A DNA stretch of 64,000 nt. Source: Echinostoma caproni (lineage: Eukaryota > Platyhelminthes > Trematoda > Plagiorchiida > Echinostomatidae). A program made the position numbers and the translations under genes. The notes under the pieces were generated by a model. That model saw only the letters and a program-made list of their open reading frames with translations. It ran no database searches and was not told the origin of the DNA. Position 1 is the first letter of the stretch; each line of letters starts with the position of its first letter. The stretch is taken from assembly GCA_900618425.1 (NCBI GenBank), contig UZAN01039997.1, positions 4,491 to 68,490 on the forward strand, written 5' to 3'. Below, in pieces: positions 48,730 through 61,630 of this stretch.

Positions 48730-51700
48730 CTAAAGATAAATGAAATGAATGAAATTCTTTTGTATATGCCTAACAATAGTAAAAATGTAACCGTAAGTAT
48801 ATCACGAAACATATTCACTATAAGATTGACTTACACCATATGTTCGACGAAATATTAGGCCCCTCGTAGTTTTATCGGGGGTCTAAAAGAATGCTCTCGG
48901 TCCAAACACATTTTATCACCACCCGTCTACCTGTTATTTTGGATAACATTGTTCTGGTGAGCGCAAAATACTATTTTCAAAAGAGACTGAATAGAAATCT
49001 AAGTTTAAAAGAAATGTTTGGAATCATTAATATAAAGTAAACCGTACTTCATCAATTTTTCTATAAACAATCCCTAATCATTGATGATATCCGTTGCTTT
49101 AGAATCATTCCAATAAGGCATTCACAAATAGTTTATCTAATGTAAAATACAGATGTTAGACCAAAGTGGAAAATGACAAAACCATGCGTTCCAAGTGCTA
49201 TCTTTCGAGCGCGTAGCATATGGATACAGTTACAGAAACCAACTAAGAAGTTCGCCATTAGACACCTACGCTTCTAATTCTGTTGAATCCCGATAAGCAG
49301 GAAACAGCTGTTTGATGCACTTTGTCTGCACTCTAACAAAATCACCGGATACTAAATGAAACGCAGATTCAAGAACTACATTTTATATCAATTTCAATTT
49401 TTCCATGGTTTTGAATCTCCGTCAAAGTTATTCATCTGTTATTCGGGAGCTGCACAATTTCCATCCAAATAATTAAATAATCTATTTTGTTCTTTTATGT
49501 CGCTTGTTTCTGTAATCTAATATGCATTGGTGGCGCGAGTAGATATCTGACCGGACACGTCTGCACGCATCATTTGTCGTGACTGACAAGTGGAGTAATT
49601 AGGTTGATCAGAAATGAGGTAATCTCACATCTTGTTGACACTAATCACACCGTTAATGTGGCGGGAGCAACCAGAGTCACTTTAGGTTGGATTGACTAGC
49701 CTCATGAGGTCTTTCATTCTGGCAGCAGTAGATAGAGTCAGCATCTGTTGTCCAAGTTGTTTGTACAAGCAAGCATGCTTCCGCGAGCGAACCTTTGTCA
49801 CGTGACTTGTCCTAAAGTACCTGCGATGAGAATAAATATTACACATACAACTTAAATCCTACATTGATAATAAAGTTTGAACAAATTGCCGCATCTAACA
49901 TCTCCCATTATTAACCCAAAACCTGAAATCGGGCAATTATTTGTTGTCCTAATACATTGATTGTAAAATACTCAAACTTGTTTGTCACTGCCATGTTCCC
50001 GCTGTGTTTCTTGCTTCTGACTTAATTTATCTAAATCTGAGTTTTTCCTTGGGTTAAAGCCATGAATACGATTCGCAACTCCGTAAATCCCGACATATTG
50101 TATCGTTTAAATTCGCCGTAGCGTACACAGAGAGACGAAAACGATTATTTTCTATTTTGCTTGTTTTGCCTTTTTTCACCAAATTGCCAGGACTGTTTTC
50201 TGATTGCAGATAATCCGGAAATTGAGAACGCAAAGTATCTCTGTCCAGAGGTGACCTTCAATTATTAGCCATGTGATGTGGCTGGGATGTCCTTAAATAT
50301 AACAGTGTCCATTTGTGTTTTTCTCAAGAAGACAACCTGCGGGGCACGTGAAATGTGTAGAACACATTCCGTTTAAAACCTGCTGCATGGTACATTTCGA
50401 CACTGTTTGGTGTGGGATGGCTAGATCAGATTCACCCATTCACAGTTGATGTACAACTTCCGAAATGAAACGAGACAATATACGTTGGTTTCAGACATTC
50501 CAGTCAGTTTTAGAATAAAACGGACCTCGGAAGATTGAATGCATCACAAGGTTGTCTACAAAATCATAACTGTGGTGCTTGTATTGTACAATTGGCAACT
50601 ACAACCTCTGTTACAAAAACAAAAGTTTTAAATACCTAATTTAAGCGTATTTTTACTATTTAGGTTTGCGGGCAGTCTAAAGAAAAATCCTTTGTCGATA
50701 TCATTCGCCAGAAAATTATTATGGGTATAGATAAAAGTCGTATCATAGTTCCTGCCAAATATCCTATGTTTCAGCACTAAAGTTTGCTTAAATACATCTT
50801 TTTGCAGATATTGTATCTTCTAATATTTTACAAAAGGAATGTTATAAATAAAATTAGAGTGAGAAAACAGAAACATGCGATATAAAACAAAAAAATAAAA
50901 ATGGGTTAACGACTGATCTACGATCAATATTTGAATTCATTTCATTCCTATTGATGCAAGTGCATGTTACCAGGCGCCTGGATCGAAATGTCATAAAAGG
51001 AAAAACAATCCAGGTATCCGAATGATTCTATCAGTACACCAAAAAAGAAGTCCAAAAGATCTTAAGTACAACTCTGTATCAGGACGTCAGATATTTAAGA
51101 AAATAGCCCTAAGCATGGTAAAATCAGGTAATGCTTGTTTGCGAAGGGCAAAACAGTCACAATATTATTTGCATATTTGCCTTCAATGAATTTGTAAACA
51201 GTGGAAAACCTTTTCATGCAGAGATCTTAAAAGCAAAGCCCTAAATGTCTGCATGCACGCATAATGATTAGTGAGCAGAAAACAAAAATTTCAGCACTAG
51301 ATCTGTGATCAGTTTTCAATACATCAGGACCGGGATCGTGATCAAAAGAATGCCGCGGTTAATGGAATCCAATAATTTACAAGATGTGAGAGCCAGGGTG
51401 TATCAATGTTCCTTAATAATCGATTATGTATTAAAATCATTTATTCTTATCCGTAAATTATCCCAAATATACCCGATTCGACTTTCATTTGGAAATTGGA
51501 ATAGGAACTGATAGGAGGTCTACATAATTTTGTTCACTAGTCAAACTAGCAGAGACAGAGAAAATCCGTTAGTGTATCATACGTTGACAATTTTCTTCGC
51601 ATATATTTGTCATGGTTATGATTACAATAATGTTTGAGATATTTTTATTCGATAGAGCCAAATTGGTTATGCAATTTGCATGTCAATTATATAAACCATT

Positions 51701-53019
51701 AAGCATAACTATGTGGTAACCGGATCGGATCAACTTCTTTTGCTTCTGTCACTAGTCCTGAAAAATGGAAGGAAGAACATATAGTTTTGATCCGCAATGT
51801 GCAACAAAAATCGTGTAGTACTTACAAGGGACAACATCAAAGGAAATTATTCAGGACATTTTAAAAAACAGTGTGAAACATGATGAAAGGGTCTAAAGGG
51901 TTGGGATTTTTAGTTTGGAAGCACGAATATATCAAAGAAAAACCGAGTGTTAAGTTACCCGACATCTATCAAACTATATCAAGTTGGAGCTGATTGTGAT
52001 ATCGTAAAACAAGTTCCTTTTTGGAGCTTTATAAGTTAACCTTAGGCGCTATACCTATTTGGTCCACTTTAAGGAATACTGGAATATGGTTGGCCAGTCA
52101 CAGTCACAATATCAATGATTCTACTCTGAAACATTGGCTGGTAAAAATGCCTCTTTCAGTAACTAATGTAGTGACGATTGGTCATGCAAAGGGATGCTTC
52201 CAACAAATTTGAATGAAGGAAGAGTGTATCAACAAAAGCTCAATCTGCGTGTACCGTGATGATAACGAATATCATAATTCAGCAACAGTGTTTCCTCTAA
52301 AGCACATAATTCACAAATATGCAATGACCATAAACAATTTTTTTTATCAAGGATGGTGTTAAAATCTATACAAGCTGAGTAGTTTAAAATTAGCAGTTTT
52401 TGTTTCCCGAAGCTTCTGTGTAGGGTTTTCATTTGTAGTCTTGATCACTCGTGTAATGTAAGTCCCCTTATATCTCCAATAATCCAGACTCAGTGATTGT
52501 GTGTACATTGATCCGGATGTCAGTCAAACTGCCATGGTACCTTATACCGGCTATGTGAGAAGTAATCGGTTTTCTCCATTCCTAACTAGCTCTTCGCCAA
52601 GCCTTTTGTAGTGGTTCTATCTAAATAGCTGCTTCAAGAGCATTACACCTAAGCACAAACAAAGTTAGAGGAAATAGGGGCTTGCCGTAAGCTGAGAAAG
52701 CCAATTAAAAGGAAAGATTAACGTTCTAAAATTGCATCTGATTTACAAGAGACCCCACTCAATCATCTCGGTTGTGAGAAGTTTTAAGCTAGGCATTTCT
52801 CAAGTCCGCGTCCTTGTTTTTATAATTTGATCAATCCCCTTTAAGTACCATAGCTCCTAAATTCTTGCATCCTACTCCAAAAGAAATCCAATTCATACAT
52901 GAATGAACGGTTACTACTTTGTGTGGAAGATAGAAACTGTCATTGTGTTGTTGGAACGTCACCGATGAGCTGCCCAATAGCTTGTACAATACCAAAATTG
53001 TTTAGCCAGACTACTACTA
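48730..53019. other. Non-coding stretch, nothing recognised
   Basis: AT-rich. No domain, repeat family or RNA gene was recognised on either strand. Confidence 0.45.
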
Positions 53020-53135
53020 ATTCCCACCTGTTTTTGGCTATATCTCAAAGTTTTAGTAAAAATGAATATGGTGAGTTTCGTCGTGTGAACAGAAAATGAA
53101 ATGTGAACTGAAAATCAGGGAAGCACTGGACAGCT
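53020..53135 (-). repeat. SINE-H copy 5a, cut at the ribozyme
   Basis: The minus-strand 3' part of SINE-H only. The tail (GTTTCGTCGTGTGAACAG on the plus strand) runs into AGGGAAGCACTGGACAGCT (53117-53135). Homology to the family stops four bases past the GTC cleavage triplet (GAC at 53129-53131 on the plus strand). The piece is therefore close to what would remain after self-cleavage, though a coincidental truncation point is equally possible. Confidence 0.65.
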
Positions 53136-53159
53136 AGACAGCACATACTGTATGGGTAA

Positions 53160-53335
53160 AATGAGAAACAGTCTGATCAGCTGTCAGGTGTCCCGGTGGG
53201 TATTATAGTTGTCTTCAGCCTGTGACGTCCCGGATTCGATCTCCACTTGGGTCGATGAATTGACATTGCTAGTGAGACCCAACAAGATCAAGACAACTAT
53301 TCAGATCACCACATTCCTTCATTTCTCTCATGTAC
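53160..53335 (+). repeat. SINE-H copy 5b with ribozyme remnant
   Basis: Plus strand. Leader GAAACAGTCTGATCAGCTG, A-box region GTGTCCCGGTGGGTATT, B box CCCGGATTCGATCTCC (53229-53244), ribozyme remnant at 53263-53307 and part of the tail (CCTTCATTTCTCTCATGTAC). It stands about 25 bases from the inverted copy 5a. The ribozyme has CTAGTGA for CTGATGA, GACC/GATC in stem II and AAGA for GAAA, so it is dead. Confidence 0.75.
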
Positions 53336-53705
53336 AATAATCAAAAATTGAATTGGTTCAATAGATTCCTGTTTACTAATACAGTACTGATCGATCGTGA
53401 TTCACCAAAATATTTCCTTTATGACCTAATTGAGCTTCATTATATTTATCAGTTATATTAATGTTTTAGGTATGAAGAATAATTTATCTCTTGTTTACTT
53501 CAATCTATGTAGTTTCTGGGTTGCATGATTGTCAATCAAACGTACCTGACCTTAGTTGTCAAGATCAACATGGCAATCACAAACTTTATCAAGCATGAAA
53601 ACGCCATATATTCTGATAGGAAGGACTCAAGAATTATCCCAAATTATTTCTATAAATTATGAAATATTTTAAAATAAAACCAAGTTTGATTGAAGGGCGA
53701 TATTA

Positions 53706-53772
53706 GCCTGGTTCGAACTCGGAAAATACAAGACAGTGGACAAACCAACCGAGTAACTCAACCAACGTTGGC
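53706..53772 (-). repeat. Possible tRNA-derived SINE head
   Basis: Minus strand. TGGTTGAGTTACTCGG (53749-53764) fits the A-box consensus and CGAGTTCGAACCAGG (53707-53721) fits the B box. They are about 30 bases apart, and A/T-rich sequence follows. A complete cloverleaf is not obvious. It could be a tRNA pseudogene or a fourth SINE family. Confidence 0.42.
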
Positions 53773-54723
53773 ACACAAACATTAACGGTAAGAATGTGCC
53801 TTTTAAAATCCAGTGGAGCTTTTTATAGATGTATTGCAACCCTTAGAGTTAAATCTCTATGAGCATCGTTCAATACACGCTATGCTTCTGTAATCCGAGT
53901 CCACGAGGAATAAGTATTCTAATAATAAAAATCGATCAAAATAATTACCCCAGAATTCACTTTGGTGCATTTCGCTTAATCAGGTGACATCTTCAATTTC
54001 CCGATAATATTTTTTGCAATTATTTTATGAATGGAAGAACGGAGCACGGTCACTGAGTCAGAAGGTTATGTTTCATTATGGTTACTAATTAAATAGTTAT
54101 GACTTTTCTCATCAACGCTTTTCACTTAAAATGCGCACCTTATGGATTAACTGTGGGGCGCTCTCCATTGTGACAGAACTAAAATGTACGGCTTTCGGCT
54201 TATAGATTCTTGCCTTGCTTTGACGTGGCATAAATTGTAATCAAAATAACATCCGATCAATCCACTACTTGTTTCTTAAACGAATGAACAAAGTACATTA
54301 TCACGGAGATCCTGTAAGCTTATCCAAATGTAGGAACTTCTGCTCAAAACACCAAACTTTCTCGCTTATTGTGTATTCATCTGTTTACTTATATCCCATC
54401 CTTACTCCATGATACCACGCTAGTTGAGCTTCGCATCAGTCAAAATCAAAACCATCGATGAATTGGACCCCGATAAGTTTCTGTTTTTTCTTTACGACCA
54501 AACTTCTAAGAAACACGGCACCATAAGATTCGTTTTACCAGTTTGGATCTCTGTTCTATTTTAGGCCTACTGCCTAGTTGCGTCTCAGTTTATCATCAAA
54601 GTATAGATCCAAAGTTTTCATTGCGAGTTCCCTTCAAGTGATTTGCTCAAATTTCCGTCAAGATCAAAAGTTGTCAGTATTCGGACATGGGCTCACTCTC
54701 ATTCCAATAATATTTTGCTGAAG
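53773..54723. other. Non-coding stretch, nothing recognised
   Basis: No gene, RNA or repeat was recognised. Confidence 0.5.
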
Positions 54724-54901
54724 ATGGGAGATTTTTCACCTTTCAGGGCAGTTGAATTTATTGAAAAAATGAGTTTTGATTGTCCACTTCTTAGCCCCAA
54801 ATTTGGTTCGGATTATAATGATAGAGGAGTTAGTTTCAAATGTTCTATTCCCTTAGTAGATTTTCCCCCCGTTTTTAACGAAGTGAAGTTTTTAGTGAAA
54901 G
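54724..54901 (+). CDS. Possible coding exon, unknown protein
   Basis: An acceptor-like AATATTTTGCTGAAG precedes an ATG at 54724, and a donor-like GAAAG/GTATAA lies at 54902. The frame between reads in part MGDFSPFRAVEFIEKMSFDC, KFGSDYNDRGVSFKCSIPLV and DFPPVFNEVKFLVK. It is rich in F, V, D and K in a protein-like manner and stays open to 55029. No family was recognised, and the splice signals are only moderate. Confidence 0.28.
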
Positions 54902-57900
54902 GTATAAAAGAGATAACTCAATTTGTTAGGATAGTGCAATATACGCCACGTGTCACACGAGCTGCTTTTATTTTTTGGAAATTATATTTGACGATTCTGG
55001 TGGTGTATATAGTACCACATCCTAGATAAAGTAATCGCAAATTAGGTTTTTGAACAAAAATTACTTATTTTGTTCCAGTTATTACTTGGATTTACACCAT
55101 TATTGAAATGTAGTCAGATAATTTCTTGAGTTGAAAAAACTCGATACTTCGAATGTCAACTGTATGTACCAAGCATCAATCTATTCACTGTCTCACTTTG
55201 CTTATGCTTACACAACCAATTTTCATTGCACTATCTGATGAAACATTGGATGCTTAATATGTCATTCTTGAAGAACCTGCGTAGAACAGTGGAATGATTC
55301 ATTGATGTAATCTTCACTCATTAGATTATGTATGAGTATCCCGTGAAACAAAATGTCATCTGTTTGTAGATATTTTTTATTACAAAATCTGAATTGGGAG
55401 ATCCTGGTCGAAAAAGTGCCCCGAAATAACTCAACACCGTGATTACTCAATTTAATAACATAATTCTAAATCCCGTGGAGTCAATTCGTACTGTTAGTTC
55501 TTGCTCTGCCCATACTGCTGGGATTAGAAGTTGGATGGGACGGAGTCTAATCATACCCCATGGCCTTTGCGGTTTGAACTAATCGGAATGGTGAGCAACA
55601 CGTTAGCAGAACCGTTGTCCGTTTTTGTGACGGTCATGAATGAACTATTTTAATTCGCATGGAAAAGAACGCCTTGCGTTGTGTTCTTTTCATTTAGTTC
55701 AATATGAATGGGAAAATAGTTCGTGTTCATAACCAGTGACTTGATCCAACCTTGTATTGTATTGTATTTATTAACAATTGGTAATGAAAGACAAATACAA
55801 ATGCCTCCAGATATCTTTCCCAGTCATACTTGTAAAATTAGCTTTAAGGAATGTCACTCCTTTCCATCTGAATTTTCATCTATGTGTGGAATGAACATTT
55901 TGACTCATCATATGGGTAACCCACAAAAACGTCGTTATTTCTCTGTTTAGATCAAGAATGTGAACGAATTCCGCTTGACAGACAAACACTATTCCAGCAA
56001 TAAAACGATGAAAATACATCAACCTAATGCAATCATATACTAGAGGATCATCTGTCTTGCGATTTAGTGGTGAAATCCCCCACCTTTAAACCTTCAGGTT
56101 CATGGTTTCAGTTTCCACAGTGACACGTACTCCTGTTAAATCTGTTTAGAGGACCGCTGTGGGCAATACTATTTATTAACTATTGTGTAAATTTTTCACA
56201 AATAAAATGATTTGTCACATTGTTTAACAATTGTTTGTTTCGTTGTTGCTTTCAGTTTGGAAGGTGGTAAAGATGACCTACGGAAACTAACCGCCTGAAG
56301 TAGTCACTACTTGACACTGTTACCGTTACAGTTGCAACAGAATCAAACGTCAAACAGTGTTAGAAAAACAAAACTATATTTCACGAGAACGCGTAGACAA
56401 TGTGTTAGTAAACATGGTGTGCACTTCCTTGTACACTGACAAATAGAACACACGAATGGACGGCCAGGGATATAGGCAAACTTTCCTCTATAAGCGGGCA
56501 TCAAAATGCGTCTATAAGAACCACTTCAACTTTGGGGTACGCGTTCTAAACTCTTATTTTCTATTCTTCTTTGCCGGACATCATTAAAACCGTTTGACTT
56601 AGCATTTTTTGATATTACGCTTATTTCTTTCAGATTAAGTGTGTTGTTCAAATTTTCGTATTCTCAAAATTTTCTGGGTTAACAATGCAATTCGTTTTTA
56701 AGTTATTTTAAACTACTTTTAAACTATTTTGCTATCCTTTTTGAGTTTGTTTGAATACACGGTTTAATATAGTACTGAGCACTAAAAGATGTTGCCTCCC
56801 TTCTCACAACAGAGCAAGTGTGATTAGCATTCACGAAAGCTGAGAGAAAAAAGTCATGTGATAGCTATTTTAAACATTTGCTTTGGACAATCCTAAACCT
56901 GGAGTATATAGACATATATTCGTCCTAATGTGGCACAATTTGACGCAATAATATCGATCGTTGGTTATCGTGAAATAACTTCTCTCATGTGCCCACCGAT
57001 CGTATCCTATTTCGCAAGAGTCCCTATGCATAACTGGATTGCTGTGGTGCGTGCATAGATGCAATCAATGTTTGTTGCAAATTCACTTTGGTATAGATCC
57101 GTTTGGGTGGTTAGCCAGGAAATGAGATTGAGCGAGAAGGTGAACCACATTCGATGCTGTCAGTAATGTTTACAACAACTGGAACAATGCAACTGCCTTG
57201 ATTGGTGAACACTCGATGGATGAAATCACCTACCTCACACGTCATTGACTGTAAGCAGCTTGTTTGGGTGGATCTCGTTCTGTGCTTCTAGGAGATATCT
57301 ATCCGGTGCCCAGTATGTTGGAAGCCGAACTGAACACATTTTCTGATCTTTTTACTACACGAATCGCTGACTTCTTGTGCATTTTTTGCTGATTTTGTCA
57401 GACATATTATCAAATTGAACAGCACAATTGGTTTTCAAAATCTGGTACGTTTTCCTCGTTAGACTGGATTCATAACCGAGCTTTATACTTACGAAAAAAA
57501 CTATAATNCTATAATTTTATTTGTTAAGAAAACTGTGCCGCTTACTAGTTCCAATCATTGTATCTGAAAATTATGTCTCATTGCATATAGTAATAAAGGC
57601 TGGTACATGGTATTAAGAAGACCAAACAGGAGAATGGATCGAAGGAATTATTCATCTGAACAACTAGACAACATTGAAGATCTTTCGTTGCGTAACATTT
57701 TTTCGTGCTTCAAGACCCAAGCCCTACTGTACTCAGGGACCACATTGCTGATTATCTAAAGTTTTACTTTATTCATTGTCCTCAGGTAGAAACTATCTTC
57801 AGCTTTACTTAACAGAACCCATCATTATCATAAACCCAGTCAGTGCACGGTGAAATACAGGGAAACTAACTTCCTTGTGCACTGACAACTACAAAATTTG

Positions 57901-60417
57901 TGTGAGGTAAACAGATGAATAAGTCATATAGGAGCTGGACCTACAGGAAAGAAGAGTATAGAGAAACAAGCATTTTTTCAAAACATTTTGTCCCACAACA
58001 GTTGAAACTTTTGTCAATTTTCAGTTCATCTTTGGTTTCCGAACCGAACCTGCTGTACGTTTCATTTGAACCCCAGAAGCGAAAAAGGAACCGCACAAAC
58101 CCTGCCTAGTCTTTTCAAACATCATTTCATATTTGGTCTCCTAATTTATTGATTTCCGATTGGTCCAACTTTCCCCGCCTAATATCTTTACAAAACATAC
58201 TTCGGTTGACTCAGTGCCAGGAGACTGCTTTGCCCAAATATTTTTTTTTAAAACTACGCAAACAAATAGAGAAACCCTCGGTCGAATAATGAAAACACAT
58301 GCACACTCAATACCTCACGACTATAAAGTAGATCAGATCAAATCAAATAGTTGCACGATGGACCTCAACTAAAAGAAAACTGGCAATGGGACGAAAAAGT
58401 ATTTAACTGGCTGAAATCAACAATGGATTCTTTGAAAGCTTACTTAAAACTCAGCTCACGATCAAGAAAACCCCTTATTATTTTTTATTGGAAGTTGAGG
58501 AATACATTTTGGGTATAAACATTTGTAATTATACGTGATGTTCTGAAACAGATAAGATGTTTAGATGTGAGATACATCAGATATATGCACCTACTTTTGT
58601 GATTTGTCATTCAAAATCGACATCATAAAAACTAAGTAGACCCTCTCATTAGTGTATTTTCCACCTCAATTTCAGTAAACAAAGGCCATCTGTGAGAACG
58701 CACCGTTTAAAAACCTCCATTAAGCTTTCAAAAGGTCAACTTTGGCTGGAGACGAGTAGGTTTTTATGTGCAAGTGGATGTGCCACTGGTGAACAGCAAT
58801 TAGAGTTTACAATTATTTGTGGCATAATAACGATTATTCATTTCAGCGCGAGCTTCTTGAAATATCTTACCAATTTTTTGATCCAGAAACATTAATTGTG
58901 TGAAAACAATCGACCAAGTAAATGAAGAGGAAACTGGCAAGCGCGCTGTAAATTTCATTTTTTTTACTTTGAGCCGCAAAGGATTCTGCCAGGGGCGAGG
59001 AGAAGCAAAATTTCAATTGTGGAAAATCCATCTGACAGAGAAATAATTTTTCACACTTGTGACTGAACAAACGCCCAAATTTACAAAACTGAATGCAATG
59101 TATTTTCCTCCGTAGTTTCTGTGTTATTCGTCTGTAAGCGTTCTTGGTCACCGTTGGTAAAGACGGCACAATTTTAACGGTTGGTACCGTGCCAGACGCT
59201 GAGAAAACAAAACATTTGGTCACTCGCTGTATCGAAGAGACAACTCACAGTATATCCCAAAGTGTCACTGATCACGTGTCTGTTTCTTGTCAGCTTCGGT
59301 TCTCGTATTCCAGGATGTTGAGTGACAAAATTCTTTCTTTTATTTTTCATTTTATATACAATGATGCGCTTAGCTCCGTGGCATGATCTAGGGTTAATTG
59401 CACCTCGATCTAGGATCTGCTGATCAGTTCCGAAAAGCTTCTTAATTTTTTCTCCATATCTGATTTTAATGAAGTTGCTTTTGGTGGGAAAGCTTTACAT
59501 ACAAATATACATATACGCGCTCTAAATCATTAAACCCTTCACTTCCTTGTGGTGCATAAAAATAGAACACCTTAATTTCATAAACCTGGATAAATAACTG
59601 TTTTATCCCAGAAAGTTAGGATACTTTGGTATTCTTAAATACTGACCGGCATCCCTTGCCTCTCGCCCCTTCCCAACTTCATTCAATCCCAAATAACTTT
59701 CCGTTAGCTAATGAGCTGGTTCTTTTCTCCTTTTTACCGACTGATTGAAGTTCTGTACACATACTGTTAAATCGATGAACGCAATACCATTAGACTGGTA
59801 TTAGACAGATTGGTCCTACTGATAGAAGTAGTTATACCAATCAAAATAAAATTGTCGAAGCTGCCTTAAACCTGATCTGAACCTGATACGGCACTGTTTG
59901 TCTTCGAACTTATGCAGCAATTACTGTAAGTCCGGACATTACCGTTTTTATCTCTTTCTTGCTCGTGAACAATATTGATACGGGATAGAGAATGAGAGGT
60001 CCAATTAACTTAAAGTTTTCTATCTTTGTGTTGTTTTGTCCAATAGAGAACTTCTTTTTGAATCTCTTGATGTTTCAATATATGACGGAAAGCAGTCTAA
60101 GGTTGATTTTCAATAACGCTATGTTTTGCATCATTTTTAACCACTACTACTCTCTCCATCGCTCTCTCTCTCTCAATCTATCGAACTTCCTTTTTTGATT
60201 TTAATCAAGTATTTCCTGATTGGTTAGTTGCGTTAACAAGAGACAAGAACAGGAATGCCGAGAATAACGAATTGTTTTAACTAAAAGTGAACAGACTATA
60301 TGCTTTTAAGGTGATATCAAAATGTGAATACGAAAGTTGTAACTGAATAATCGATGATACTAGTTCACGACCTAGGGCAGCAAACAAAAAGTTGTTTGTT
60401 TGTTTTTCTTCGTACAG
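54902..60417. other. Non-coding stretch with an inverted repeat
   Basis: An imperfect inverted repeat lies at 55641-55722. A short sentence ACTTCCTTGT-CACTGACAA recurs at 56427-56445 and 57870-57888. A tRNA-like hint lies at 56080-56125 (GATTTAGTGGTGAAAT, then TTCAGGTTCATGG). Small frames at 55723-55950, 58675-58756 and 59139-59386 (+) could be exons but have no recognised content. One ambiguous base lies at 57508. A CT-rich tract is at 60150-60180. Confidence 0.4.
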
Positions 60418-60596
60418 GTTGGGTATCATCCAAAATAGTTTTGGTAAACCTTCTGGAAAACTCAGAACCCACGGCCTTGTATTTAATGTCAGGCTACTGC
60501 AAGAGTGCGTGTCAGGTTGACAGAAATGTCAGGACTGATGAAAAACAGGCATTGGTCGCGTACACAGCTAGATCTATTGTGGTTGTAAATCGTTAG
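60418..60596 (+). CDS. Possible terminal coding exon, unknown protein
   Basis: A textbook pyrimidine-rich acceptor (TTTGTTTGTTTTTCTTCGTACAG in two overlapping parts, AG at 60416-60417) leads into an open frame that ends in TAG at 60594-60596. The predicted peptide includes WVSSKIVLVNLLENSEPTAL, YLMSGYCKSACQVDRNV and RTDEKQALVAYTARSIVVVN. It mixes charged, cysteine and hydrophobic residues in a believable way but is not recognised. The intron would be phase 1. No AATAAA was seen close downstream. Confidence 0.38.
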
Positions 60597-61510
60597 GATC
60601 AGCACAAGAAGATTATATTAATGCCCAGTGATCGTGGTTAATAGTTTGTTCAACAGTTCGGCTAAATTTCCCACTAATATGCTTGACAAAGATATTCAAC
60701 ATCATGCTGAACTATCAGTAGAACCGGTATTAGAATTGTCTAATTTGTGTTATTTTAATTCAAATTGAAATATATACACAAAGTTTTGATTAATATGGTA
60801 GAGGCAGATAAAAGATGTCCAGTTAGATCATCATGAATAAGCCAACTTGAGTAATGCTTAATCCATTATACGATTTTTATACCATACAAAAGAAACCTTT
60901 TGCGTGACAGCACTCACTGGAAACTGTATTTTGCGACACGTTCTGGCATGCATTTCTTGAACGTAGAGCTCGGGTTTGGCTTCCCCACACACCAGTCGGC
61001 TGGACACGTACCCGACGCGATCGATTGACTTTCTGTCCAGTAATCAGTACTATTCGGTGCATGCTTAGCGATTAAATCGTCTGCGAATCCCTGAATGGAT
61101 CGACTGGACTATCAAAACATCTATTACGACAAAATCGGTGAAAAAAAACCAATTTGGAATAAAATCACAAATAATGCCATTCCGCAAATCGAATTAGTGT
61201 CGCCAGGAATCAAAAATAATGCAAAATAATGATTTGTTCGGTGTAGTTGATAGCGTAGAGCATTTTATTCTAACGACAATAAAGCAATGGAGTGTAACTA
61301 TTTTGTTGGATATAGGAAGTTTTGGCAAAAAATAAATAACTAAATAATACGGATTCATCGCCTTGTTCATAAGTATTGATTTCGTGAGAATAGAAAGAAT
61401 ACATATATTGTGTTTACGTAAAACGTGTTTACTATTGAATTAATAATGGGGTCAACAGTGAGGAACATAAATGAAATTATTGCATTGGGAATGTTATATT
61501 GTTATTAATA
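60597..61510. other. Non-coding stretch with one GC-richer patch
   Basis: At about 60940-61040 the plus strand reads in one frame FLERRARVWLPHTPVGWTRT, in a locally GC-rich patch followed by a donor-like CCAGTAATC. No acceptor was chosen with confidence. Confidence 0.35.
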
Positions 61511-61630
61511 CAGTGACATCGGTGGAGAAATACATTCGCTGACGTTTCGGTTCCCGTGGATAACCTGCCTTCAGAAAGGTTACCCGCGGTAACTAAAATG
61601 TCGGTGAATATGATTCTTCACCGACATTGC
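61511..61630 (-). mobile_element. Penelope-type terminal remnant with hammerhead core
   Basis: On the minus strand, CTTTCTGAAGGCAGGTT is followed by GGAACCGAAACGTCAGCG. This is the wording typical of the hammerhead found in the terminal repeats of Penelope-like retroelements: a CTGATGA-type box (here CTGAAGG, 61568-61574, apparently lacking three bases), stem II GGTT/AACC, then GAAAC directly followed by the GTC triplet (61541-61548). Flanking inverted repeats (GACATCGGTGGAGAAATAC at 61515-61533 and TCGGTGAATATGATTC at 61601-61616 with its complement TTCACCGACAT) could pair around it. No reverse transcriptase or GIY-YIG frame is recognisable nearby. Confidence 0.5.
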
